Source: a virus. From it: a stretch of 33,609 bases of DNA. The DNA lies in the IMG/VR virus record IMGVR_UViG_3300042401_000466, positions 1 through 33,609 of that record, one strand, 5' to 3'. This document shows, piece after piece, positions 1 to 5,759 of this stretch (position 1 is the stretch's first letter; every line of letters begins with the position of its first letter). A program made the translations under genes and the position numbers. The notes under the pieces are model-generated. The model saw only the letters and a program-made list of their open reading frames with translations, was not told where the DNA came from and searched no databases.

Positions 1-127
1 ATGTTAGCTCAACAAGACATGATATTGTACTTGGAGCGATGGAACAAGATGTATTAATCGACGACTTAAATATTAATTGGGATTCAATCGAATACGATTT
101 AGAAATGACAATCTTTAAGAAAAACAA
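1..127. repeat. Terminal direct repeat, left copy
   Basis: Bases 1-127 are identical to 33483-33609. A gene reads through the joined ends without a frame break. I infer that the molecule is circular or circularly permuted and that one copy is an assembly overlap. 127 is a common maximum k-mer size for de Bruijn assemblers, which favours an assembly overlap over a biological terminal repeat. Confidence 0.97.
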
Positions 128-149
128 TATTAAACTAATTGTATCATGA
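1..149 (+). CDS. Hypothetical protein, 3' part of a gene split by the linearisation
   Basis: This is the C-terminal portion of a 70-residue protein that starts at 33419 and continues here after the 127-base overlap is collapsed. The first complete codon is at base 3 and the TGA stop is at 147-149. The whole product starts MKTNLRKLALILRKVDASKF and ends KKNNIKLIVS; it is small and acidic in the middle (EQDVLIDDLNINWDSIEYD). I do not recognise a family. Its stop overlaps the ERF start in an ATGA, so it is probably co-translated with the recombination genes. Confidence 0.85.
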   Translation, partial: VSSTRHDIVLGAMEQDVLIDDLNINWDSIEYDLEMTIFKKNNIKLIVS

Positions 150-649
150 AAAATTTATACAAAGCATTGGCAAACTTTCAACAGGAAGTCCCAACAATAC
201 ACAAAGGCACACAAGGTTTTGGCTACTCATATGCAGACCTTACAGCAATCTACAAAGTCATTAATCCATTAATGAAAAAGAACGGATTAGGTTTCACACA
301 ATTGCTTCAAGAAAATCAAATGGTTACTATCATTTTTCACGTTGAAAGCGGTGAGTCAATTGAAAGTAAAACAGATATTCCAATGAACGTACAACTCAAA
401 GGGATGAACGACTTTCAGGTTATGGGTAGTGCGATAACTTACTTTAGAAGATACTGCCTTTCGTCAATGTTAGGACTTGTAACAGATAAAGACATCGATG
501 CAAGTGGCGAACAAACAGGAAAACGTAAAGAAACAATTTCAGACGATAGGTTAGCTGCTGCACTTGAAAAGATTAAGAAAGGTGAGTACACAATGGCGAA
601 GCTAAAAGAAAAGTTTGAATTAACATCTAAACAATTAGAGCTATGTTAG
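146..649 (+). CDS. erf: ERF-family single-strand annealing protein
   Basis: The 167-residue product matches the ERF superfamily of phage single-strand annealing recombinases, which bind ssDNA and anneal complementary strands during recombination-dependent replication. Visible features are the N-terminal YSYADLTAIYKVINPLMKK block (residues 28-45), a LGFTQ segment near 48, and the signature GSAITYFRRYCLSSMLGL at 94-111, followed by a short charged tail. The start overlaps the upstream stop (ATGA). A YqaJ/lambda-exonuclease-like protein two genes downstream is the expected partner, since annealing proteins and 5'-3' exonucleases work as pairs. The family call is firm; the strand-annealing mechanism is taken from the family. 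Confidence 0.92.
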   Translation: MKNLYKALANFQQEVPTIHKGTQGFGYSYADLTAIYKVINPLMKKNGLGFTQLLQENQMVTIIFHVESGESIESKTDIPMNVQLKGMNDFQVMGSAITYFRRYCLSSMLGLVTDKDIDASGEQTGKRKETISDDRLAAALEKIKKGEYTMAKLKEKFELTSKQLELC

Positions 650-930
650 TAAATTATGAATTATACGACAAAGAGGGCGAAGCATTAATGTCGTTACAAG
701 GAAAAGAATATATTGCGCCTGTTGGGTCGGATGTTTGTTTTCATGACGATGAAATTTCTTTAAAAGAAAAAGATCAAGTAGCTCTTTTATTTAACAGTAA
801 AGTAACGTCTCACGTTTATTATATTGATGAAGATACTCTTTGGGTAAATTGTGAAGTTATAGAAGACCTAACAGAAAAAGACGAATCAGATTTATTAAAA
901 TATCATAAATTTAAATATGAAAAACAATGA
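643..930 (+). CDS. Hypothetical protein between annealing protein and exonuclease
   Basis: This 95-residue acidic protein has no family I recognise. It starts MLVNYELYDKEGEALMSLQG and is rich in Asp/Glu with alternating hydrophobic residues, suggesting a small beta-rich fold. It overlaps the ERF gene by 7 bases and the exonuclease gene by 4 bases, so it is translated with them. The position suggests a role in recombination, but nothing in its sequence proves that. Confidence 0.8.
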   Translation: MLVNYELYDKEGEALMSLQGKEYIAPVGSDVCFHDDEISLKEKDQVALLFNSKVTSHVYYIDEDTLWVNCEVIEDLTEKDESDLLKYHKFKYEKQ

Positions 931-1553
931 AAATACGTTGCAGTTCACTACCGAAAATTATGGTTAGCTCCCGTTCAAAAGACGGGGGTTTATCCGAAAC
1001 AGCAAAGTCATACATTAAGTCAATTGCTAAACAAGACTACTTCGGTTACACTACTGAGTTAAACAATAAGTACGTAACCAAAGGGATACAATGCGAAGAG
1101 CAATCGATTGAACTACTAAACGATGTTCTATTCACTAACTACGAAAAGAACACGGAACGTAAAACAACCGAGATATTAACAGGAGAATGCGACATCTACA
1201 CACCTGATTTAATAATCGACATTAAAACATCGTGGTCCTTTGATACATTTCCCGCAACACCGAGTGATATTAATATCAAAGATTATGAGTATCAGTTAAG
1301 GGGGTACATGCATCTTTACGGAGTAGAACGTGCTGCACTTGCATACTGCATGGTCAACACACCAAGCGACTTAATCGGTTACGAAAGCGAAGACCTACAC
1401 AGAGTGCGAGATACACCAATTCAAAGCCTTGTAACAATGTTAACCATTGAACGTGACTTAGAACTTGAAAAGGAAATGTTAGAGCGTTCAGCGGCAGCAA
1501 TTGAATATTATCAACAATACATAAATCAAATACATGAAAAGAAGTATAATTGA
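927..1553 (+). CDS. YqaJ/lambda-exonuclease-like PD-(D/E)XK nuclease
   Basis: The 208-residue product has the layout of phage 5'-3' exonucleases that resect dsDNA to give the ssDNA used by the annealing protein. The acidic residue of motif I is probably E57 or E58 (KGIQCEEQ). The core is GECDIYTPDLIIDIKTSW with D94/D98 and K100 as the D...(D/E)xK elements. A conserved Gln follows in YQLRGYMHL (Q123). These match the YqaJ-like viral recombinase family. The gene overlaps its upstream neighbour (ATGA) and forms an ERF/exonuclease module. I cannot tell lambda-type from Cas4-type exonuclease, but no cluster of four cysteines is present, which argues against Cas4. Confidence 0.85.
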   Translation: MKIRCSSLPKIMVSSRSKDGGLSETAKSYIKSIAKQDYFGYTTELNNKYVTKGIQCEEQSIELLNDVLFTNYEKNTERKTTEILTGECDIYTPDLIIDIKTSWSFDTFPATPSDINIKDYEYQLRGYMHLYGVERAALAYCMVNTPSDLIGYESEDLHRVRDTPIQSLVTMLTIERDLELEKEMLERSAAAIEYYQQYINQIHEKKYN

Positions 1554-1695
1554 CTTTAGTGACATACCTATCGATGAGATACGGATGAGGCTTAAGTACC
1601 AGAAGAAAAAGTATAGTGTAACGGAATGCGTAAAGGAAGCGTTTAGAATAGCAAATAATAAAATAAAAGAAGATGAAAAACGAAATGAAATTTAA
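1534..1695 (+). CDS. Small basic protein, 53 aa
   Basis: A 53-codon frame begins at ATG 1534 inside the 3' end of the exonuclease gene and ends with TAA at 1693-1695 inside the next gene. The product starts MKRSIIDFSDIPIDEIRMRL and continues with a lysine-rich segment and a helix (VTECVKEAFRIANNK). The beta strand followed by two helices is loosely like a ribbon-helix-helix DNA-binding protein, but that is only a resemblance. It fills an otherwise uncoded gap of about 120 bases, and its overlaps are typical of this genome. Confidence 0.6.
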   Translation: MKRSIIDFSDIPIDEIRMRLKYQKKKYSVTECVKEAFRIANNKIKEDEKRNEI

Positions 1696-1969
1696 CGGAA
1701 AAATCACAAACATTTTAGAAGTTATTGAAGTAGGAGCAAACAAAAAAGTAGAGTTTGTAGTAACAGAAACAAGTGGAGAGTACCCTCAAGCGGTTAAGTT
1801 CGGTATCTTTGGAACGGAGAAAGTGGATAAGTTCTTGCAGTACAACAATGTTGACCAAGAAGTTGAGGTGTTATTTAACTTTAAGACCAACGAGTGGCAA
1901 GGTAAGTATTTCACGTCTATTGATGCGTGGAGAGTTAATAAAGTACAAACAGAAGAAACACCATTTTAG
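1673..1969 (+). CDS. DUF3127-like OB-fold (SSB-like) protein
   Basis: The 98-residue product resembles DUF3127, a short OB-fold family common in Bacteroidota and their phages and thought to relate to ssDNA-binding proteins. Visible are an opening strand (KFNGKITNILEVIEVG), a KKVEFVVTE strand, the QAVKFGIFGTEKVDKF segment, the VEVLFNFKTNEWQGKYFTSI hairpin and the final DAWRV. A second ATG at 1685 (MKFNG) is also a possible start. Placement just after the annealing protein and exonuclease suggests it coats ssDNA during replication and recombination. DNA binding is inferred, not shown. Confidence 0.75.
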   Translation: MKNEMKFNGKITNILEVIEVGANKKVEFVVTETSGEYPQAVKFGIFGTEKVDKFLQYNNVDQEVEVLFNFKTNEWQGKYFTSIDAWRVNKVQTEETPF

Positions 1970-1971
1970 TT

Positions 1972-2166
1972 ATGTTTAAAGTAGGAGATAGAGTATATCA
2001 CATCAAATATGGATGGGGTATTATTGAGGAAAAACAAGATGATGATATATTGTCAGTATTTGACGAGTATGCAGTATGGAATAATTCAAACAATAATTTG
2101 CTGTCATTCACAGAATACACCTTCCAAGGGTTTAGTCAAGAAAGACCAAATGAAACGAAAGATTAA
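1972..2166 (+). CDS. Small hypothetical protein, SH3-like beta fold
   Basis: A 64-residue acidic product with the N-terminal pattern MFKVGDRVYHIKYGWGIIEE, which resembles short SH3/KOW-like barrels seen in many phage orphan proteins. No catalytic residues are evident. It begins 2 bases after the DUF3127 stop. The function is unknown. Confidence 0.7.
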   Translation: MFKVGDRVYHIKYGWGIIEEKQDDDILSVFDEYAVWNNSNNNLLSFTEYTFQGFSQERPNETKD

Positions 2167-2167
2167 T

Positions 2168-2476
2168 ATGAAAAAGAAAGCAACAAGCCTTAGTGATTTG
2201 ACTGAGGCTAAACGTCAACAGGCGATAGAATACTATCAACACGTAGCAAGAGCTATGATGCTTTGCCAATCTGCACTACACTCCTTAGATGATGTAAGCG
2301 ATAATATGTTTCACAAACACGAAATTAAACGTACTATCAACCAGTTCATCAATGGAGTTGAAAGGTTTGCGAATACGTTTGTAGAGAATAACAACAAGAC
2401 AATGGCTCAGACTTATAGCAACATAATCAAACAGATTGACGAATTCAAAGAAAACATTAAAGTACAGATACAATGA
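2168..2476 (+). CDS. Hypothetical helical protein
   Basis: A 102-residue, mostly helical product (KKKATSLSDLTEAKRQQAIE at the start), rich in Asn, Gln and Lys, with no recognised domain. I chose ATG 2168, immediately after the upstream stop. An in-frame ATG at 2150 (MKRKIN...) would add 6 residues and overlap the upstream gene. The frame is open further upstream to 2009, but that stretch runs opposite a better gene and is not believed. The stop overlaps the next ATG (ATGA at 2473). Confidence 0.65.
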   Translation: MKKKATSLSDLTEAKRQQAIEYYQHVARAMMLCQSALHSLDDVSDNMFHKHEIKRTINQFINGVERFANTFVENNNKTMAQTYSNIIKQIDEFKENIKVQIQ

Positions 2477-2628
2477 TTTCAAGAAACAACAAGAACAGGA
2501 ATCGCTGGATGATAGCAATAGAGTTTGATATTTGCCGATGGAAGTTCAGAGAGAACCGTGTCGGCGTTATTAACGTAGGTAGATTAATTAGAAAAGCATA
2601 TTATAATAAATATAACGATGGAAATTAA
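2473..2628 (+). CDS. Small basic hypothetical protein, 51 aa
   Basis: This frame runs from ATG 2473 (ATGA overlap with the previous stop) to TAA at 2626-2628. The product is Arg/Asn-rich at the N-terminus (MISRNNKNRNRWMIAIEFDI) and ends RKAYYNKYNDGN. It has no recognisable domain. The support is the coupled start, the lack of another gene in this gap and the overlap with the next start at 2618. Confidence 0.55.
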   Translation: MISRNNKNRNRWMIAIEFDICRWKFRENRVGVINVGRLIRKAYYNKYNDGN

Positions 2629-2791
2629 AGAAGAAATAGAGCAATTAAAAGCATTGTTAACAGGTGATTTATTTGCCGATGGGGACATCCAACAGAAAAT
2701 CTACGACTTGAAAAAGCGGTTAAACCCTGAGATAGTAGATAATCCTGAATTAGATGAAGATTTTGGCGAATGTGAAGCATGTGGAAGTTAA
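2618..2791 (+). CDS. Small acidic hypothetical protein with CxxC tail
   Basis: A 57-residue product beginning MEIKEEIEQLKALLTGDLFA and ending in ECEACGS. The first part looks like a short coiled coil, and the tail carries a single CxxC pair. It is the last gene before the promoter at 2800 and overlaps the preceding gene by 11 bases. The function is unknown. Confidence 0.6.
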   Translation: MEIKEEIEQLKALLTGDLFADGDIQQKIYDLKKRLNPEIVDNPELDEDFGECEACGS

Positions 2792-2799
2792 ATAATTTG

Positions 2800-2807
2800 T
2801 ATATTTG
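2800..2807 (+). promoter_or_regulatory. Bacteroidota-type -7 promoter box
   Basis: TATATTTG matches the Bacteroidota -7 consensus TAnnTTTG and sits in the first intergenic gap of the window. The same octamer occurs at 26137, 29037 and 33204, each in front of a gene block. A clear TTG about 19-21 bases upstream is missing here, so the -33 element is weak. Confidence 0.6.
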
Positions 2808-2809
2808 TA

Positions 2810-2896
2810 AAGCGGGATAGGTTAGAGGTAATTAGCTAACTGAAAAGCGAAGTGTTTACGTCTTCCCGTTTTCTTTTAAACACGTTATTAAACACT
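2810..2896 (+). ncRNA. Structured 5' leader with interleaved pairing
   Basis: Between the -7 box and the HNH start lies a leader with several complementary segments. AAGCGGGA (2810-2817) pairs with TCCCGTTT (2864-2871) with one G-U. An inner hairpin joins GTTAG (2821-2825) to CTAAC (2836-2840). AGTGTTTA (2851-2858), which lies inside the first loop, pairs with TAAACACT (2889-2896), or one base shorter with TAAACAC (2877-2883). The A-B-A'-B' order means a pseudoknot or two mutually exclusive folds. Function is inferred from position only. Confidence 0.4.
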
Positions 2897-2903
2897 AAAA
2901 AAA

Positions 2904-3410
2904 ATGGAAGAAATTTGGAAAGATGTAATTGGATACGAGGGATTGTATCAGGTATCTAATTTAGGTAATGTAAAAAGTTTGCCTAAAGAATGGGTATGTG
3001 GAAAAGGTCAAACACTAAAACATAATGGTAAAATATTAAAAGTTTTTAAGAATAATTGTGGATATTACATTGTAGGATTAAATAAAGACAATAAAAGAAA
3101 ACCGTTTTCTGTGCATAGTATTGTAGCAAAATCTTTTTTTAATTATAATAACTCATTAGTTGTAGATCATAAAAATGATATCAAAACAGATAATAGAGTT
3201 GAAAATTTACAATTGATTACTCAACGCGAAAATTCACGAAAAACACAAGGTAGTTACTCAAGTAAATACAGGGGGGTTAGTTGGGCTAAAATGAATAATA
3301 AATGGAGAGCTCAAATAGTAATAGATAGAAAAAAAATAATGTTAGGTTATTTCAATTGTGAATTAGCAGCAAGTTTAGCATATCAAAATAAATTAAAAGA
3401 AATAATATGA
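2904..3410 (+). CDS. HNH homing endonuclease with NUMOD4 and AP2-like domains
   Basis: A 168-residue protein in three parts: a NUMOD4 DNA-binding motif (IWKDVIGYEGLYQVSNLGN, residues 4-22), an HNH nuclease core (VVDHKNDIKTDNRVENLQLI) and a C-terminal AP2/ERF-like DNA-binding domain (SKYRGVSWAKMNNKWRAQIV ... LGYFNCELAASLAY). This is a standard free-standing phage homing endonuclease, which nicks or cuts alleles lacking it and spreads by recombination. It ends in ATGA overlap with thyX, a classic target for mobile endonucleases. A close paralog lies at 29380-29889, also fused by ATGA to an essential gene. Confidence 0.92.
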   Translation: MEEIWKDVIGYEGLYQVSNLGNVKSLPKEWVCGKGQTLKHNGKILKVFKNNCGYYIVGLNKDNKRKPFSVHSIVAKSFFNYNNSLVVDHKNDIKTDNRVENLQLITQRENSRKTQGSYSSKYRGVSWAKMNNKWRAQIVIDRKKIMLGYFNCELAASLAYQNKLKEII

Positions 3411-4048
3411 AAGTAGAGTTGTTGAGTACATGGGGAGATGATTTATCGGTTTGTGATATTGCAAGGGTATCATTCGACAAGAAAGCAGATAATTATTCAT
3501 CAGAACAAAATTTAAGGCTATTAAGCTATTTAGCGAGACATAATCATTGGAGCTGTTTCGCTCACGCAAAAGTGCAGTTTAGACTACAAATCCCCGTATA
3601 TGTTGAACGTCAATTAGTTAAGACTCAGGCAGGTGTCGAATATAACTCGATAAGTGGTCGGTATTGTGATTTTTCCGATACTTATAGCTTAATCAGTGAG
3701 TGGCGAACACAATCTAAAGACAGTAAGCAAGGTAGTGCAGAACCTTTAGATGTTTATGGACAGGAGGCTTGTAATGTTATCGAGTATGAAGTCAAAGAGT
3801 TTTGTCAAAATGCTTATAAGAAACTAATTGATTTAGGAGTAAGTAAAGAACAGGCAAGAACTATACTACCGTTAAATCTTAACACGACTATGATTTGGAC
3901 AGGCAGTTTATATTCATTCATTCGATTATGTAAGCAACGTTTAAAGTCAGACGCACAACAAGAAACACGTGAAGTTGTTTCCGAAATGTTACGACTATTA
4001 AAAGAAAACGGTAACTTTGCAGAATCATTAAAAGCGTTTGAATTATGA
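3407..4048 (+). CDS. thyX: Flavin-dependent thymidylate synthase
   Basis: The 213-residue product fits ThyX, which makes dTMP from dUMP with FAD and methylene-tetrahydrofolate. Supporting blocks are HWSCFAHAKVQF (47-58), RQLVKTQAGVEYNSISGRY (68-86) at the place of the ThyX motif, ARTILPLNLNT (150-160) and the C-terminal FIRLCKQRLKSDAQQETRE (171-189), matching the family's R...AQxEIR element. The usual RHRxxSxNExSxRY signature is altered: RHR is replaced by KTQ, while the final SxRY is kept. Length is normal for phage ThyX. It would supply thymidine nucleotides for phage DNA synthesis, next to a MazG-like enzyme. Confidence 0.88.
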   Translation: MKVELLSTWGDDLSVCDIARVSFDKKADNYSSEQNLRLLSYLARHNHWSCFAHAKVQFRLQIPVYVERQLVKTQAGVEYNSISGRYCDFSDTYSLISEWRTQSKDSKQGSAEPLDVYGQEACNVIEYEVKEFCQNAYKKLIDLGVSKEQARTILPLNLNTTMIWTGSLYSFIRLCKQRLKSDAQQETREVVSEMLRLLKENGNFAESLKAFEL

Positions 4049-4407
4049 AAATTAAAGTTAGTACACGAGTAGTATTCATATTCAAACACCACGTTGTTAA
4101 AGTACCCATAAGTTTACGGGGCTACTTGCAATGCCTTCAGGAACGCAACCTTTGGTATAAATACAAAGACCTCGGAATATTAGGTGAACTTTATAGTTAC
4201 AAACGTGGGATAATAAAAATGAAACGATACAACCCTATCGCCTCAGTTGACTATACAGATGTTGATTTAGTCAAAGGATTGATTGAAGAGCTTAATATTA
4301 ACAACTGCGACCTATACAATAAAGCTAATTGGGGACAACTAAACGGTAGGAGATACCTAATTGATTACGGTATTAACGAAGAGATATCAAAAATGTATAA
4401 TTTATGA
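4045..4407 (+). CDS. Very small kinase-like protein
   Basis: A 120-residue protein I cannot assign firmly. Its C-terminal half (CDLYNKANWGQLNGRRYLID then YG, residues 88-109) resembles the catalytic loop and DFG region of protein-kinase-like folds: D89, N95 and D107-Y108-G109 would be the catalytic Asp, metal-binding Asn and DFG-equivalent. The N-terminal half has FKHHVVKVPISLRGYLQCLQ, which could be a shortened N-lobe with K19 as the ATP-binding lysine. Canonical kinases are more than twice this length, so it may be a pseudokinase or only a distant look-alike. It overlaps thyX and the next gene by ATGA. Confidence 0.6.
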   Translation: MKIKVSTRVVFIFKHHVVKVPISLRGYLQCLQERNLWYKYKDLGILGELYSYKRGIIKMKRYNPIASVDYTDVDLVKGLIEELNINNCDLYNKANWGQLNGRRYLIDYGINEEISKMYNL

Positions 4408-4751
4408 AGTTAAGATGTATTGAAAAACACTTTGCTAATGTTACTTTTGGTAAGGTGTACGATGTGATTAAAAAAGATAATAGCTATATTTGGATTATGA
4501 ATGATAAAGGCCAAGAACATCAGTTTGACACTATAGAAAACTACTTTGAAGTAGTGACCGACAACGCACCAAGCTATTATAATAATGAGAAAGGTAGCCT
4601 TTACAAGTTTGCAGAAGACCATGACTTAAACGCATACGAATTTGACTTAGTCAAACGCCTTGTAAGATGCAGAAAGAAAGGTAACTTTGTACAGGATTTA
4701 GAGAAGACAAAGTTTTTAATTGACTTATATTTAAAAGAATGGAAGCAGTAA
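4404..4751 (+). CDS. DUF3310-like protein with N-terminal SH3-like segment
   Basis: A 115-residue product in two parts. Residues 1-55 look like a small beta barrel (VTFGKVYDVIKKDNSYIWIM). Residues 65-115 (YKFAEDHDLNAYEFDLVKRL then RCRKKGNFVQDLEKTKFLID) match DUF3310, a phage family often annotated loosely as nucleotide-kinase-like on weak grounds. The DLEK motif and preceding arginine/lysine patch are typical of it. ATGA coupling to the upstream gene and proximity to ThyX and MazG fit a nucleotide-metabolism cluster. The biochemical role is unproven. Confidence 0.7.
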   Translation: MKLRCIEKHFANVTFGKVYDVIKKDNSYIWIMNDKGQEHQFDTIENYFEVVTDNAPSYYNNEKGSLYKFAEDHDLNAYEFDLVKRLVRCRKKGNFVQDLEKTKFLIDLYLKEWKQ

Positions 4752-4942
4752 TAATAAGCTTAGTTTATGTAGCTAACGTATTTTTAAATAGGTGGTTAAA
4801 TAAAAAATTGTATAAAATAGATAAATTTAATGGAATAAACCCGATGCTTTGGTTTTTCCCTATTGTTACTACTGTTGTCTTTGGTTTAGAACTTATAAAT
4901 GAACAAAGTCGTAAAAATAAATTTACAGGTAAAAATTGGTAA
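4739..4942 (+). CDS. Small membrane protein
   Basis: A 67-residue product with two hydrophobic stretches (VIISLVYVANVFLNRWL near residues 4-20, and MLWFFPIVTTVVFGLELI near 36-53), joined by a lysine-rich loop, and a basic C-terminus. It is probably a two-pass inner-membrane protein. It overlaps the DUF3310 gene by 13 bases. No family was recognised; roles in superinfection exclusion or host membrane modification are possible guesses. Confidence 0.7.
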   Translation: MEAVIISLVYVANVFLNRWLNKKLYKIDKFNGINPMLWFFPIVTTVVFGLELINEQSRKNKFTGKNW

Positions 4943-4943
4943 T

Positions 4944-5228
4944 ATGGAAAGAGAAATAATTAATTGGGCGAAGGCTCGAAAGTTAGACAACCCCGACAAC
5001 AAGTTCCAACAACTCGCAAAGGTTGTAGAGGAAGTCGGAGAATTATCTTCAGCAATACTAAAGAAAGACATCGCAGAAACAATAGACGCGCTTGGAGATA
5101 GTTACATCACACTTGTTATATTAGCTAATCAAATGGGTTACTCACTTGAAGATTGTGCAAAACGTGCCTTCAAAGTTATTGAGTATAGAAAAGGTAAAAC
5201 CGAAAACGGAACATTTATCAAAGAATAG
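4944..5228 (+). CDS. MazG-like nucleotide pyrophosphohydrolase
   Basis: The 94-residue product (from ATG 4944) has the compact all-helical MazG/dUTPase-like layout that hydrolyses (d)NTPs to (d)NMPs and pyrophosphate. The metal-binding pattern is visible as EEVGE (29-33) followed by ETIDALGD (45-52). I preferred ATG 4944 because the 15 extra codons back to ATG 4899 overlap the upstream gene and do not belong to the family. It is the last gene before the terminator at 5234. Phage versions are thought to adjust dNTP pools or lower (p)ppGpp; which applies here is not visible. Confidence 0.85.
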   Translation: MEREIINWAKARKLDNPDNKFQQLAKVVEEVGELSSAILKKDIAETIDALGDSYITLVILANQMGYSLEDCAKRAFKVIEYRKGKTENGTFIKE

Positions 5229-5233
5229 TTTAC

Positions 5234-5266
5234 TACCCTTGCATCAATTGGTGTAAGGGTATTTTT
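5234..5266 (+). terminator. Strong intrinsic terminator closing the early/middle operon
   Basis: Twelve bases (5234-5245, TACCCTTGCATC) pair with 5250-5261 (GGTGTAAGGGTA) with two G-U pairs around an AATT loop, followed by five T's. It begins 6 bases after the MazG-like stop. The T-tract also forms part of a TAnnTTTG box (5260-5267). Confidence 0.85.
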
Positions 5267-5267
5267 G
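5239..5267 (+). promoter_or_regulatory. Possible late promoter overlapping the terminator
   Basis: TTG at 5239-5241, 18 bases, then TATTTTTG at 5260-5267 fits the Bacteroidota pattern TTG-N17-23-TAnnTTTG. The -7 box is made from the last stem bases and T-tract of the terminator, so the match could be accidental. If real, the start site would fall about 5272-5276 and the mRNA for the gene at 5277 would be almost leaderless. Confidence 0.4.
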
Positions 5268-5276
5268 TTTATACAC

Positions 5277-5759
5277 ATGGATTTAAAAGAAGTAGCGCAG
5301 TACCACGATGAATGGGTAAGAATAGTAAAAAGATTCGGAGCAAAGACCGAAGCTGAGGACATAGTACAGGATATGTATATTCGTTTTCACAAATACGGTA
5401 AAGGTCAAGTAATAACAAAGTCATTCATTTGGATAATGCTGCGTAACATCTTCTTTGACTATTGCAAGCGTGAAATATCAATGGTCGATATTGACCTCAT
5501 GGTTGACCTATCAGAAGACGAAAACAACAAAACATATGAAATTGAGTTATACTATCAGAGTGTCGAAAATGAAATAAAAAAATGGGAGTGGTTCGACCAA
5601 CAATTATTCTTACTATATTTGCGAAGCGGAAAAAGTATGCGTGAACTTGAAAAAGAAACTAAAATTAGTCTCACCTCGATTTTTCACACGATTAAAAAAT
5701 GTAAAAGAAAATTAAAGTTATGGCAAAAAGAGTATCAAAGGGGTTTGGCGATACAGTAG
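5277..5759 (+). CDS. RNA polymerase sigma-70-like factor
   Basis: The 160-residue product has the ECF-like two-domain sigma layout. A region-2-like helix set (EAEDIVQDMYIRFHKY, about 25-40, then FIWIMLRNIFFDYCKRE) is followed by an acidic linker and a region-4-like helix-turn-helix (SGKSMRELEKETKISLTSIF, about 116-135, then IKKCKRKLKLW). I chose ATG 5277 over the TTG at 5265, which lies in the terminator T-tract. It is the first gene of the long structural block, so it may redirect host polymerase to late promoters. Some phages use similar HTH proteins as packaging factors, which is the main alternative. Confidence 0.7.
   Translation: MDLKEVAQYHDEWVRIVKRFGAKTEAEDIVQDMYIRFHKYGKGQVITKSFIWIMLRNIFFDYCKREISMVDIDLMVDLSEDENNKTYEIELYYQSVENEIKKWEWFDQQLFLLYLRSGKSMRELEKETKISLTSIFHTIKKCKRKLKLWQKEYQRGLAIQ

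Noticed and set aside
1354-1743. Reverse-strand frame of 129 codons opposite the exonuclease gene
   Set aside because: It lies opposite the exonuclease, the 53-aa gene and the DUF3127 gene, all better supported, and every other gene in the genome is on the + strand.
1773-1979. Forward frame of 68 codons within the DUF3127 gene
   Set aside because: Shadow of the DUF3127 gene in another frame, Ser/Arg/Leu-rich and without homology features.
2009-2167. N-terminal extension of the 2168 gene
   Set aside because: It would run across the SH3-like gene at 1972 in another frame, and the extension reads as a shadow (CQYLTSMQYGIIQTIICCHS).
3483-3600. thyX as an intron-split gene because of the adjacent HNH endonuclease
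   Set aside because: The ThyX frame is continuous from its first conserved block to the C-terminal motif; the endonuclease is free-standing upstream.
5614-5621. TATATTTG inside the sigma-like gene
   Set aside because: It encodes part of LYLRSG in a well-supported frame and lacks a TTG 19-21 bases upstream. A chance match in AT-rich coding DNA is likelier than an internal promoter.
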